A DNA stretch of 64,000 nucleotides. Source: Adiantum capillus-veneris. Its lineage: Eukaryota > Streptophyta > Polypodiopsida > Polypodiales > Pteridaceae. Below, one piece after another: positions 21,298-33,562 of this stretch. The stretch's first letter is position 1. Every line of letters begins with the position of its first letter. The translations under genes and the position numbers were made by a program. The stretch spans positions 81,724,278-81,788,277 of the forward strand of contig CM043967.1 in assembly GCA_014529385.2 (NCBI GenBank), read 5' to 3'. Under the pieces are notes generated by a model. It saw only the letters and a program-made list of their open reading frames with translations. It was not told the origin of the DNA and ran no database searches.

Positions 21298-21474
21298 AAG
21301 GGGGAAGTAATGTCAGGACAAGGGTCCTGTACCCTAAGAACTAGGTTAGTCACGGACTACGGCCAAGGGCCGGGCTAGGCAATGTGGATAGGGGATCCGT
21401 CTAGGGCAAGGGGCTAGGAGCCCGCTTACATAAAGGGAGGTTGGGAGGAGGATCTCAAGGCCTAGTTCCCTGGT
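21298..21474 (+). mobile_element. polypurine tract and start of an LTR, truncated
   Basis: AAGGGGGAAG is followed closely by TGTCAGGACAAGGGTCC, a typical purine tract to LTR junction. The LTR continues for about 165 bp and stops at about 21,475, where minus-strand gypsy RT sequence begins. The family differs from the LTR at 17,040. Confidence 0.55.
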
Positions 21475-23592
21475 TCTTACAATCTCCATCATGCATCTTT
21501 GAAAAGTGGATGGAGCATTATATAATCCAAACGACATCACCAGATACATAAATGCTTCCCATTGAGTGATGAAGGCAATCTTGGCCCTGTCCTTAGGTGC
21601 AATCTTCAGTTGATTGTACCTACTATATCCATCCCTGAAACCTATACATCTTGTGGCCTGGCATCTCGTCTAGCATCATGTCTATGAAGGGTCGTGGAAA
21701 AGGATCCTTTATGATTTGGGCATTGAGCTTCTTGTAATCCACACACACCCTCAACTTTTCATTCGTCTTTGTGACTACCACTATAGGGAATAACCAGTCA
21801 TTGTTTGCTACCTTTGTTATTGTTGAGCTTATATGTGAAGCTACTCAATTATGTGAAGCTACTCAATATATGGCTTCTCTATATATTGAGTAGCTTCACA
21901 TATAAGCTCAACAGTTATGAATCCTGCCTTTAGAAGATTGTATATCTCCTCTTTGACCTTCTTGGCATAGTTAGAATTCATTTTCTACCTCTGTAATCTG
22001 ACTAGTCTGGCATCAGGTTTCAATGGTATCCTATGTTGACATACTTCTGGATCTACACCTTTTAGATTCATATGTTTCCGGGCAAAGACATCCTTAAATT
22101 TATAAAATAGCTACTTTGCCTTCTCTTTGATCTGTGTTTTCAGATGCTTGTTAATTTTGATCATTCTATGGTTTTCTTCTAAACTCAAATTCCACTTTTC
22201 TACCTTTTGATCATCTAGAAGCAACTAGTTTGGGCCGTCTCCCTTTCTTTTAGCCATCAACTCGTCCTCTTTCTCAGTTTGAATACCAACAACATAGTCA
22301 TTGAAAGGATTGCCTACATCCAATATGTCATTCTGAATTTTTGTCTCCTTAATAATAATGATCCCTTCATTCCGAATTTCCTTCCCCACTTGTCTAGAAT
22401 TGAATATGTTTGGTACGAGTCTAGTACTGGCTGTTCTGGTGGCCTGCCATCTAGCCAAACTGAAGTGGTCTCTCTCCAAAATTCATTTAAGTAAATTTCT
22501 CTGGATACTATCTCCTTTGTATCTCGGCCTTCTGTTTGTCCATTATCACAGCACTCATATCTATCTCTGTTAATGAAAAACTATTCATAGAAGCAATCAT
22601 TTTTTTAATTTTCTTTGTTCCATACTTCTTACATAATTCTTTAGGCCTTAAATCTTTGTTCCAATTTCTTGTATTGTTGGTTTTGATCTGAATTCTTTTG
22701 TTGGGCCCTTGAATGGTTAATGTATTATTTGCATAATCATGAATGGGACTAGTAGTTATGAGCCATGGTCTACCCAAAAGTATTTCATATGCTCCTTGCA
22801 CATCCAAGACTAAGAAGCTTGTTTTAAAATTTTCCTTGCCTACTCTTATATGAAGATTTTTTATTAGGCGAGAAGCCTGAACTAATGGATCCTTTTCCTG
22901 GTCCCTCTTCGCTGTAGTGTTTCCAACTTTAGTCAAGGCAAATTTATCTTGGTGTACCTCATTCAATAGACTCTCTCTACTACAGCAATCATGGATTCAT
23001 TTGATCCAGATACTGTCTTAAGACTTGGACGATAGCATCTAAATTGTTTTGGCCTAAAAACATTTTGGTTGTTTTGGCAGCTTCTTGGAAAGCTTTTTAC
23101 TGATTTTGACTGCTAGCTCCCTGTATTCTTGCCATTCATTAGCTACTTTTTCCTTGCCCTTTGCCTTCCAATTAACTGCCCTTTGCTGCTCCCATCTCTT
23201 GGTTTTAGCAGTCTGTTTCTCCTCTTCATCAAGAATGTCAATGACAACCCCCTTACTCCTAGTCACAAATTTTATTGGCACTCGCTTTGGTCCCTTTTTG
23301 TCAGCTTCTGTTGGCTTCTCATTTTCTAGACATTGGGCTGCAAAATGCTTCTATTTCTCACATGTATAACAATTCAGGTTTCTTGTTGCAAAGTCTCCTC
23401 TTCCCTTGCCCCTGCCCCTACCAACACCTCTCTGATACCTACCTCTATCAGTACCAATACTTGTGGTGGTTCCATTTTTGTTGGACCTACTGGTCTTGTC
23501 TGCTTGACTACCTCAAGATTACTTAGTGCTATCATTGATATATCTTTTTCTCTTTTAAAATAATGGATATGAATTCCACAATTGATGCACAT
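21475..23592 (-). pseudogene. Ty3/gypsy gag-protease-RT relic
   Basis: Read from 23,592 down. A zinc knuckle CYTCEK*KHFAAQC sits near 23,330-23,375 and contains a stop codon. A charged linker follows, then the protease C-terminal part 'YEILLGRPWLITTSPIHDY' near 22,770. The RT N-terminal region includes 'LRVCVDYKKLNAQ' (near 21,740) and, after a frameshift, 'DGYSRYNQLKIAP' and 'SFGLYNAPSTFQRCM' (to about 21,480). The form YNQ..IAP with F-GL-NAP-TFQR is that of plant gypsy lineages. The RT is cut by a 93-bp insertion at 21,821-21,913. RNase H and integrase are missing. Neither strand of the element can be active. Confidence 0.88.
21821..21913. mobile_element. 93-bp palindromic mini-insertion made of LTR ends
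   Basis: Both ends are TGTTGAGCTTATATGTGAAG in opposite orientation; the perfect terminal inverted repeat is 28 bp. The arms continue to a small loop (GGCTTCTC), apart from an 18-bp tandem duplication in the left arm. The ends equal the first 40 or so bp of the small LTR element at 8,955 and 61,552. Perfect 5-bp direct repeats GTTAT flank it (21,816-21,820 and 21,914-21,918). Removing the insert and one GTTAT restores the gypsy RT reading frame. Confidence 0.9.
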
Positions 23593-26225
23593 ATTGCAAA
23601 AAACATATTGCTATGGAAAAATAATGAAAGTGTATATAAAGCTCACAATTGTGTCCATATGAGGTATTTGTATACAAATAAGTGAGATGAACAGAAAAAT
23701 CCAAAAGTGGACTTTATTTTAAGACTTATCTTTGATAAATAAAAAATCATAATTACAACATGCACAATTTTTTAAATATTCCATAAATCACCAAATGTGG
23801 CTTGCATATCCATTAGAAATTATCACATTATGTAATGAAGTCATATATCTAGTATATATGCATCAGAAGACATTGTAAATTTAGATGAACTAAATATTTT
23901 TTTGTGATGGTTAATTAAATTTGTGAACGTTGCATATTTGATCCACATGACTTTATATATTTAATTCTAGTCATAAAGGATTTTTTTCTCACATAGAAAT
24001 TGCAAAAATATCAAATACATAGATAAGTAGTTACCACGGATTATTGCATGCACCCTGCTCATTTTTTTCTTAGGCTAGAGTACGAGTTTTAACGAAACAT
24101 TGAATGCTACTTTGCGTATGTTTTTTTCATGAGTGTAATGACTATTGATGCTATGATTAAAAATGAGGGATTATAATTTTTATGAGTACTTTGAATAACA
24201 TTTTATAACTAGTTTGTAACAACATTTCTTGAGATGTGTTCTAGATTTCATGTACTATTATATTTAAATTTGCAAAAAAAGGACACTAAAGTGTCCTTTT
24301 TGGTACCAAACTAGTGTTAAAAAGCTTCAAAACTCTGTCTAAAATCTCTAAAGTGGATGCTACCATGTTGTGCTTTTGCTTCTCATCGGAGCTCAAAAAT
24401 ACATGCTACATTGGCAAATTGCGTTGTCACAAGAAAGCTTCTCATGGAGAAAATCTGCATGTAAAATACACCTCATGTTGTAAAAATCTACGTAACACAT
24501 ACTTAGTTCCTGGAGTGGCGAGTAGCCCCCAGCCAAGAATGAAACGAAACTATCGTTGACACAGTTAAGCAGAATCAAGGATAAATAAGTAACTAGCGTA
24601 CTCCTAGCTTTCAAAACCGAAAATAAAAGAAAAGAAAAGAAAAGACAAAAATCACGCTTGGTATGTTCTGAATGACAAGTGCCATGAAAGCTTGTTATAT
24701 CGCAACATGGTGCAGAGAAGAGGTAAATTGGTTGGGAGAAAGTAGCGTACAAGTACACCATGTATACTATACTTCACCTAATAAGCCGCCCTCCGATCTA
24801 GCGAGCTATTACACTGTTTTGTGCTCGAAAAGCACAAAAAAACCACTTTTCGATCAAGTTCACAGTGTGAACACGTAATATGCGAAGACAATTCCATTCA
24901 TTGTCTAGCACCCACAATGCAACCTCTCGAGGTTGAGAAGATCTGCTTTTGTTGGTAAGCTCAAATGCACCTTTAAAAATTTTCCAATCACAACTCGGTT
25001 ATCCTGCTGCATTTGTTCGCTACGTAGCTTGAGCCTTCTGCCGGATGTAGGGTTCAAAAAGTGCAATACATGGGTTTGCGTCCTGACGCATAATTCCTGT
25101 AGCCCTTGTGGAGTTGTCTGTAGAGTATCAATAGGCAAAAAACATATGAAAATTGAAAGAGTTATGGCCACTTGAAACCAGGGGTGTACTCTTTCTTGCT
25201 CCAAAATGAGCTCTCTGGATATTGTGCCGGTGTTGTAGCTATTAAAATGGGACTTATTTATATCTTTTAATCAAATACCTTTCTTATCTCTCCTCAACAG
25301 ACAAGGCCTCTTGGGGGGTTTCATTTTAATCTGTCTACTTTTGGCCTTTTCTGGCAAAGTTTGGGGCCATGTCGGTGACTTTGTGAAGACCCGAATGCTG
25401 TGTTTATCAATCACACACCCTAGGTCATGTGATACTTCGAATGGAACTTTGATGCATATCAAGTAACTTTATTGAAATAATGGATACATATCAAAGTATG
25501 CACACTTTATGCCACCAACAGTAACCCTATACGTAGGCTCCATTTCCTTGCAACATAAAAACAACAAGACCACAATTAGAAGACAATTTTCAATATGTTG
25601 CTTTAACCAAGCAATACAACACTCTCAGGGAAAACATCAGTATCTATGACACTTAGCAAGTTTGAAAATAAAAAGTTGAGAACTGTGTGACTTCATTTAA
25701 AAATTAAGTCATAAAATACAATGAAGAAGGGCTGCAGAAAGCTCCAATTTCCTAAAAATAATGTACAAGTATGGATGCACAAAAGCGTTTAAATATACGC
25801 TGCCATTTTTGCAAGCTCCGCCTTTGAAGCCGGAGCAATTGGTTGTAAGTGATCCAACTCCAAGTAGTAAGCAAACATGGAAGCATTGAAGTCTTGTTAT
25901 GACTCGAAGCTTTGCAAGAACCATCTTTCTAAAGAGATAATTTATGACTTGCCGGATAGACACGGTGCTCAGTTGCATCTTTGACCTAGCCATAGAAACC
26001 TTGACCTACATCCCATCTCATAGAAACAAAGTCCTCGATTGCAAGTTTATAACCAAGAAAAGGCATAAGAAACTCATTCATAAAAAATAATATGCATACA
26101 TCAAGAAAAATTACATTGTGTCCCCATGATTGCCGAGTCCTACGCTTGAGCACGCGGTATCCCACTCAGATAGCCTGCTCACAAGAAGTTTTGGACAAAT
26201 TCTCACCTTGTGACTTACCTCATTA
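23593..26225. other. AT-rich sequence without recognised genes
   Basis: 23,593-24,260 is strongly AT-rich. At 24,262-24,320 a GGACACTAAAGTGTCC palindrome and the end CTAGTGTTAA resemble one terminus of the 1.34-kb inverted-repeat elements at 30,830 and 34,356. The frame at 24,905-25,204 (minus) shows no domain. The rest resembles decayed retroelement leader or LTR sequence. Confidence 0.5.
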
Positions 26226-26229
26226 TCAT

Positions 26230-26378
26230 GAGCTTCTGTGAGGGAGGCATCGCATACCTATCTAGGTACGATTGGGGGTAGGGGAACGCCGACCCCATTG
26301 AGGGGGCGGGCGGTCCCCTGCCCTGAATCGCACCGCGCTAGGTATGCGGTGCCTCTTGAGAAGAAGCTCATGATGTTG
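26230..26378. repeat. about 145-bp imperfect hairpin with GC-rich loop
   Basis: ATCATGAGCTTCT at 26,233 pairs with AGAAGCTCATGAT at 26,375, and GAGGCATCGCATACCTA pairs with TAGGTATGCGGTGCCTC. The 60-70 bp loop is G/C-rich, unlike the surroundings. It could be a small inverted-repeat transposon or a hairpin RNA source. No target duplication is clear. Confidence 0.75.
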
Positions 26379-26920
26379 TGCATTGTATGAAAAACACTGA
26401 AAACAACTCCGTTTTCCTACATGATAAAATTTCTAAATCTTCTTGTGGCTACAGACCCAGAGGACATGAGAGTGTTTGTTGAGGGAATCTACCTATTCAC
26501 ACAGCTGTTCGTCTCGTCCGTAGTCAGAGTGCAGAGGGAGGTGACCCTGCAAGAATGGAACACCTTTGGGGCTGATTTAGTATGGCTGTAGATACGACTT
26601 GATGAGGCACCGGGAATTGCATCCGGAAGGCGATTTTTCGGGCTGAAATGAACACCAAAAGGAAGATGTCTCCTTCGCTGAAAACTGATCGAATGCTGAT
26701 GAGGCTATGGTTGCAAAAAGGGTACATAAATGGCACCATAACGGGCAGCCAGGAATGAATCTATGACGTAGAGGGTAATTCAGCCGCTTGGAATGCACCA
26801 TTAGGGGACCCGAACACGGCCTATTTACTGATCACAAGGCAGCTAGGGGTCTTGTTAGTCGCAAGATTGTTGGGAGGATTCACAATGCATTTCATGAGAG
26901 CTATTGAGACCTTTCAAAGC
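26379..26920. other. no gene recognised
   Basis: This lies between the hairpin and an integrase tail. It is probably decayed gypsy sequence but no domain could be fixed. Confidence 0.4.
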
Positions 26921-27120
26921 TCAAGTGCCAGAGGATATGCAGCGAAAGGCCGAAGAAACAGAGGAGATTCTTTAACTTGAGCAGATTCTAGCCCACAAGG
27001 ACAGAAAGGTGAAGGGAGAGCTAGTCTGCAGATATTTGGTGTTCAAGAATTATCCTACTCTTGATGCAAAGTGGATGGAGGAGTACTTGGCATATACTCC
27101 TTAGTTGATAGAGCTTTACC
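26921..27120 (+). pseudogene. gypsy integrase C-terminal, chromodomain-like tail
   Basis: The plus strand reads 'AEETEEIL' then 'LAHKDRKVKGELVCRYLV', then 'FKNYPTLDAKWMEEYLAYTP', with one stop and a small frameshift. This matches the layout of the chromo-like tail of plant Ty3/gypsy integrases (charged IL start, middle 'YLVKW.N.P', 'ATWE..'). Such tails can bind modified histones to direct integration. It lies 760 bp upstream of a purine tract and LTR. It is therefore the end of an element whose 3' LTR is the LTR at 27,884. Confidence 0.6.
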
Positions 27121-27883
27121 TTGAGGCTTTTGGTATTGGCAGTAGCTGATATGGAAGCGCACTGAGATTCAACAAATGAGTCAGGTGCACATAGTGCTAC
27201 ATGACAGAGGAGCCACTCCACTCCCTTTTCAAGGAATCAATAGAGATTGCATAGCATCAGCCGGCATGGTCTTTGTCATGTTGAGAGCACAATGTGCTGA
27301 ACATACTCTGCCTCGGGATGCTATAGGTATGTACATAGAAGATGAAAGGATATCCTTGAATGAGTAATGTACTCTTTTTGATTGTGTAGAATTTGTTTGA
27401 GTATATGAGATGAGAATGTTTCTCAACCTTACCTCTCTAAAATCTGTGATGTGTTTAGTGCATCTAAGAGAAGTTTGTGTGATTTCGACTGAATGCACTA
27501 TTGTGACCATGTTTGCATCCGAGATCTTGATGGGGATGATGATGTAATTAAGTCGATGTGTGTCATGTTTATAACTGAGGTCTCGACGGGAAATAATATA
27601 TGAATGTGGTTGTGTGATACAGTGTGGATCAATGTGTATTTGGGGTCTGTAGACATCTAGAGACATTGTCCATTAAGTCTTTGTATAATTTGGACGAAGG
27701 TGACTTTGATTCGGAGACACCATATTGCGACGCATGCTCTGTGACTACTGTCTTGTGTGGATAGTAGAAGAGTATGTATGACTTTTGACAAAGTCTATTG
27801 TTTTGATCTTCTTTTTGTAGGTGTAATTGAGGGCGATTACTCTTCTTTTGGGGGGGAGAGGGGGGGGGGGGGGGGGGGGAAAG
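27121..27883 (+). other. 3' non-coding region with poly-purine tract and G-run
   Basis: There is no domain in this interval. It ends in a purine run with about 30 guanines (27,850-27,883), directly before TGTGTCACAAAAG. The position fits the polypurine tract of the upstream gypsy copy. Confidence 0.65.
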
Positions 27884-30521
27884 TGTGTCACAAAAGTGAT
27901 GATGTGGCATATTTCCCGGCCTAAAATTGAAGAGAAGAGATTGTTGTTGAGAAAAGATTAGAAATTAGATGCTGATGAGGCAAAAAGTGATTAAAAGTCA
28001 GATGTTGACGTGGGACTATTGTACGGACCTACGTTTTGCAACGGAAATCATGGGTGCCGAACCGGTTGCCATATAGGTTGCTGACGTGGCTGATTTAATC
28101 TACATTGCTCACTTTTTAAAGGTTGAATAGCAGATGGTTTTTAAACGCCAAAAGCTTTGCTTTGTGTAAGATCCTCAGTTTTTGGGTCTCTTTTAAAAAT
28201 AAGGAAATTAACTTTCAATATCTCTTTTGCCAAATTTTGACTTAAGATGCTCGATTGACAGTATGTAAGGCTCTAAAGTAAAAAACAAGGCCATTTCCAT
28301 GTTCCTGTAGGTTAAACGAACGTTTGATTCAGTTTTGAAAAAAATCGTTATCTTGAGCTTTCCATGCTTTTTATGCTTTTAGGTGTTTTTTTGCAAAAAA
28401 CAAGGTCAGATCCTCGATCTACGTGTTCTAAGGAAGCTATGGTTCAATTTTTAAAAAATCTACTTTTTGAGCACTTTTCACTCTATTTTTAGCTTTTCAT
28501 GATTTTTAGTGTTTTTTTTTATTGAAAAGGGAGTCCGCTTCTTATTCTAGTTGGCAAGGGGAACCCATGGTTTAATTTTTTGGAAGATTTACTTTTTTTT
28601 TCTTTTTATGTTATTTTTATCTTTTTGTGCTTTTGGGTGTTTTTGAAAAGCAATGTGCTTTTCAGAATGACCTAAACATAAAAATATTAATTTAAATGTC
28701 CGTCGGATTTGAAAATGATCATTCAAAGCAAAAACAACACCAAACAAGATTTTTATGATAATTATTTTATAAAAAACAGTACCGTAAATACGTCGGGACA
28801 GTATGAAAAAATCATAATTATGCTGGGACATTAAGGTGTGGCATAGTCTAGCTAAGGTTCCATTAGTTGGCCGGCCGGATACTGTTCAATTGGCGAATTT
28901 TACTGTAAAAATTGGATGGTAAGTGGGAAAGTTGACCACCAAAAGCAAAGGCGTATTTTCAGAAAAGTTTCCAAAAGCAAAAAGCTATTCCTAGCTCAAA
29001 ATCTAGCGCTACCTTCAACTTGGGGCACACTCCGGGCAATTGGGAAACCTATAAATTGGCATAGACACCTCAGTTTTGAGGCCGTCTGTTGCGTCTACTA
29101 CCACAAGGCTATACGTATCTATTATACGGAGTGATGCAAGCTCTCCATCAACATCACCATCTCCATAAGCTCTTCTCTCTCGTATACGGAAAGAAGGAGA
29201 AGAAGAAGAAGAAGAAGAAGAAGAAGGATATTCTCTCTCTACTTGCTTACTATCTCCTCTCTCGTTTCACGGTGTACGTGCTTTCCGGAAGCTCTTGTGG
29301 CAGATACCTCTACGTAGCGCTCATCACCACTCTCTTGCAGCAAAGAAAGAATCCTTTCAACAGCCCCTAATCTATCCTAAATCACGGTGAGAAGCTCTAA
29401 ACTCCATAGCTATCATCATCATCTCTCTCTATGTTGTTTTTATGAGTAGTCACCCTCTCGGTACTTGTTTTTTCGTATACGAGTGCATGTATGGATTAAC
29501 TGAGTACATATGAATTTTCCCCATGATTATTTCATCATGTTAAACATGCTCAATTATGCACATGATGCATTTATGATCATGTGCGTGCATAAAGATCACT
29601 TTTCGTTTCACGTCATAGAGATGGTAGGAACATTGTTTTGATCATAACTCACAAACCGTTATGAATCACGCCGACCCCTTTATACCAGAGATAAAACACA
29701 TCATTTAGAAAATTTTCTCTCTTTGGTGTCATGTGAAAATCACGCAGGAGCTAAGAGATATGGTAGAAAAACAGCTTGCTGCCCAGTGTACAACCAAAAG
29801 ATTTGACTCCAGGCTCCTTGGAGAACAATTATATAGATTCGCCTGATGGGCAAACCCACTTAACTAATTGAAAATCTTGATGAAACTTGATGATAACTGT
29901 ATTTAGGTCTCCGTTTTCACCTCAGGAATGCGAGTTATTCATTGTTTCATAACCGGTTTTACCTACGCGTGTAGGGGTGCTACCCAGGGGGAGTGCCATA
30001 TAATGTCTAGATCTTCTTCTTTTTGTTAGGCTCATCTACACGTTTAGTGCATCGGGGATTGAATGACCTACACGGATACAGGTCGAGGATTTTGCCTTGG
30101 CTTTGCCTAAACACTCGGTGTTGGGAATCAAAGAGACGTGGTGCCTAATTTGATATGGTTGGTGTTGATACCCTACCACCTACTAGTACTTGGGATCCTT
30201 TTAGAGCTCGGGTTCATGGAGGGAGGCAAAGAGACCTCACTTTATGTTTGGGTCAGGTAGGTTGGAGGTGTTTTGGCTTTCTCACGGCGAAGTGAAATTC
30301 TCTTTGTCCGTAGTGGAGTGGATGTGGATGGGTGGACTAGTCGATCTCTACACAAAGTCCGGTGCTCTGTTAGTTATTTTGTCATTAACTATTGTATGTT
30401 ATGTTATACCCAAATTTTGTCATTGCATTGATACATGGTTGCCTGTTTCATTTAGATGGGGCATTTAAAGATTCTCTGTTGTCATTCTCTCACGTCTCTG
30501 TGCACTCCTTCACTCTCCACT

Positions 30522-30557
<36 letters not shown>

Positions 30558-30805
30558 CGCAACACAGTGTACAGATATATTCACCCTCAACAATGTTATA
30601 TACGCTTTCATTCATAACGCCTATTTAGAGGTAGCTCCATGGCCTAAACTCATGGTGAGCTCATGGCCTAAACTCCATGCTTGGTCGGGTGCTGAGAGCT
30701 CCTCCTCTTTGCAAATGCTTTCTCAACTCTGATGTATCTTGAAAATTGTATAAAGGTGTAAACTGTATATTTTTTGCATAGACCCCTGGGGAGGGGTGTC
30801 TCTCA
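27884..30805 (+). mobile_element. very long gypsy LTR (2.9 kb copy), shared by two tandem elements
   Basis: The LTR starts TGTGTCACAAAAGTG after the purine tract and ends GTCTCTCA before the primer site at 30,808. It matches 37,585-38,249 plus 49,464-52,267 in order. Features are a TATA-like CTATAAATTGG at about 29,050, a GAA array (29,187-29,225) and a CT array (30,523-30,556). Relative to the other copy it lacks 1.12 kb at about 30,006, so the full LTR is near 4 kb. The left side carries an integrase tail and the right side a primer site and gag, so it serves as 3' LTR of one copy and 5' LTR of the next. Confidence 0.85.
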
Positions 30806-30807
30806 GC

Positions 30808-30820
30808 TGGTATCAGAGCC
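30808..30820 (+). promoter_or_regulatory. primer-binding site TGGTATCAGAGCC
   Basis: This is an exact match to the complement of the initiator methionine tRNA 3' end, two bases after the LTR. It has the same core as the copia primer site at 49,304-49,315, although this element is Ty3/gypsy. Confidence 0.9.
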
Positions 30821-30829
30821 TATGCTTGA

Positions 30830-32166
30830 CACTAGAATGGTAACCTAACAGGACATAAAAGTGTCCTTTCAGGGTTTTGGAAAAAAATTCCAAAACCATA
30901 GTAGATCCACTCATTTTGAAAAATCCTTTCATGAGCTTATAGTTCAATAACTACTACATATGAAAAAAATGAGAAACTTGTAATTTTTCTCATCCCTTGG
31001 TCACTACAAGCCTCCAAAGTTGATGGACCAGTCCATTTTACCCAAAACAATAATTTCTTACGGTTGATTGCATATAAATAAGAGTGGAGATTTTTGTAGG
31101 ACATGAGATAAAATGCCCCGTTAACTTCAATGGGTTGGTGACCAAAACATATGGCTGCTTTTACCTCACTAATTTTGTTTTGGGCAAAAAAAGGTACAAA
31201 AAAGTTGCATTTTTGCCATTCTGTGGACCTATCATCAAAGTTTCTATAGTCACACTCAATACAGATACTATATACATGTTTTCTTAGTTCCCTTTGGGCC
31301 TCTAGATTCAAAAGGATCCATGGAACATGTCAAAAGGATAATGGATCTCTTACAATTGGAACCTTGGGGGCAATGATAAAGTGCTAAATACAGCAAACAT
31401 GAAAAAACTGGGTTTAGCATTATGACCTCTAGAAACCCATAGAAACTACTCAATATCTAGCCAAGTTTGTAGTCTATGATTAGATATGGTTACTACCTAC
31501 AAAATACACACAATTGGCCTAAGAAACTAGCAATATTGAGAAAGTTATACTTGCTACTCTAAAATGTATCATATTCTTCAGCAATCAAGAAACTCAACCA
31601 TCATCATATACTATGCTATATATCATATTAGGTCCCCCAAAACTCAAGGAAGATTAGCTTTATGTTATACATTACACTTACACAATCAAAATTGAATTTG
31701 GATATCACGAAAGCCACCAAAAAAAACATAAAAGTGCTAATTTTGGCCAAATAACAGGATTATGCAATTCTTGTAAATTGGTCATAACTTTCAATTTTAA
31801 CACTTAGCTCTCCCTACAAGCATCAAAACATGTTGAGAACTATGAAGGCCTAACGTCTAGCCATCTAAAGCTCACAAACATGAAGTTTAGAGTGGTATAG
31901 TTGCCAAAAATAAAAATTAAAAACCAAAAACAGGACCCGTTTTTTCACACAGTTTAGGTTCAAAAATGTTGTGCAAGAGTGAGGTTAATGGTGAGATCGA
32001 TACTAAAAAAAAATGCTAAGTTATTTTCAGCTCATAAGGCAACTTTGTGAATATATAGCACCTAGAAATTCATTTTCATGCTCTTCAAATGATTCAAGCA
32101 AAATGGTCACTTAACAGGACACAAAAGTGTCCAAGTACATAAAAGTGTCATGTTACCATTCTAGTG
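30830..32166 (+). mobile_element. 1.34-kb terminal-inverted-repeat element, copy 1
   Basis: The ends are CACTAGAATGGTAAC and GTTACCATTCTAGTG, a perfect inverted repeat. Subterminal 'AACAGGACA..AAAGTGTCC' motifs occur at both sides. It is flanked by TTGA and TTAA. It matches the copy at 34,356-35,691 in inverted orientation over its whole length. The frames inside (for example 30,937-31,311 minus) are not conserved between the copies, so it is taken to be non-coding and non-autonomous. It sits in the leader between primer site and gag of the gypsy element. Confidence 0.85.
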
Positions 32167-32396
32167 TTAAGGTTATTGGGATAGCTTAAAGCCTGATACC
32201 AGTCGGGTTAGTTATGCATTGTGCACGTATTCATGCATGTTGTTTGAGAAAGGATATTGTATTCATGATGCATCTATAAGTGACATTGGTTGGTGGTACT
32301 TGCTTGACTTATCTTCTTGAGTGGAAGCGTTTGGTTGAAGTTACGGTAAATTTATTGACAAAGAAATTTCTTTGAATGTTTGTTTTGTAGTGACAA

Positions 32397-33562
32397 ATGG
32401 CTCCTAAAGTGACATCTGAATGCTTTAGCCAGGGAATGAGGTTTTGGCCATAGTGCTCTATAATATGGAGACACGGTTGTCCACGGTCTCAACCTGAAAT
32501 TTTAGCGGGGAAGGCAAAGATATAGGCAACGTTCTTGAAGATTGGATTGAGTGCATGGATGACGGGCTTTTGGCTCATTTTTCACAGTAGTAAGCAAAAA
32601 TATCATCGCTAAGTTCAAACTAGAAAAAATAGCCAAGCGTTGGTGGAGAGACCATTGCACGGAAAACAATGTTGATCCTAATGCTGAAACTTGGGATTAC
32701 CTTAAAATCCAGCTCAAGAAGAACTATCAGGACAAAGTTTATCATTTAGATTGTATGAATGAGTTTCTTGACTGTACTCAAGGAACCAGATATCTGGAAT
32801 CAAACTATCAGTATTTCTTAACCCTTGTCAAGTATGCTCCAGCAGGGATGACTCAAGAGGTCAAGGTAGCTCGATTCGTGTCAACGTTACATAATCCTAT
32901 GAAGACTAGACTCGAGAGTCTTCTTCTTATCAAATTTTTAGATGTCCTTGATGTAGGCAAACCCATTGAAATAAAGTTTTTTACTACCGAAAAGAGAACA
33001 CTAGAACCTGCTCCTGTTCGTGAAATCAAAAGGCCTCATCCCGAGGAGGAGCAAAGGTTTAGAAATCCACAACAAAGAAGAGAGAGCTTATTACATATGA
33101 AGGCAAAACATGATCATTTGTGCTACACTTGTCTTGATCCTGGTCCTCAATCCATGGATTGTCCATTTAACAAATCAAGCTTCACAGGATTCGTGGACAA
33201 TTATGAACACAGAAACTTCAATCCAAATCAAAATTTCGAAAATTTTAGACCTAGGCGATCAACAATTTAGAGAAACTTCAATCAGCAAAACTTTAACCAA
33301 AACCATAGACAACCTCAAAACCAAGAGAATTTTAGACCAAAAAATCCACATTTTGTTCAGAATGGACCGCCTATTAAATAATAACAACAATGGAAATGCT
33401 AACCGTCAACCTCGTCCAGGGGGAGGAGGAAATCAAAGACCTCAAGGAAGACTAGAGCTCAAGGGGCTAGAGGTGAAGGAAATAAGGCAAAGGCGTATGT
33501 TTATGTTGGAATTGAATATCAAGGAGTGAATGAATAATTTTTAGTGATTCAGAATCCAAAAG
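32397..33562 (+). pseudogene. Ty3/gypsy gag relic of the long-LTR element
   Basis: The probable start is ATG at 32,397 (MAPKVTSE). Early stops and frameshifts follow, then the gag core: 'AKRWWRDHC', 'TWDYLKIQLKKNYQ', 'GTRYLESNYQYFLTLVKYAP'. The open part is 32,755-33,270. The zinc-knuckle remnant CYTCLDPGPQSMDC lacks the histidine of CCHC. A Gln/Asn-rich tail links to protease. Gag would form the particle and bind element RNA. The broken knuckle and frameshifts make it non-functional. Confidence 0.85.

Noticed and set aside
24905-25204. 99-residue minus-strand frame
   Set aside because: There is no recognisable domain, and the nucleotide wording resembles untranslated retroelement leader.
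30937-31311. 124-residue frame inside the inverted-repeat element, possibly a transposase
   Set aside because: It is not conserved in the second copy of the element, and no catalytic motif is visible.
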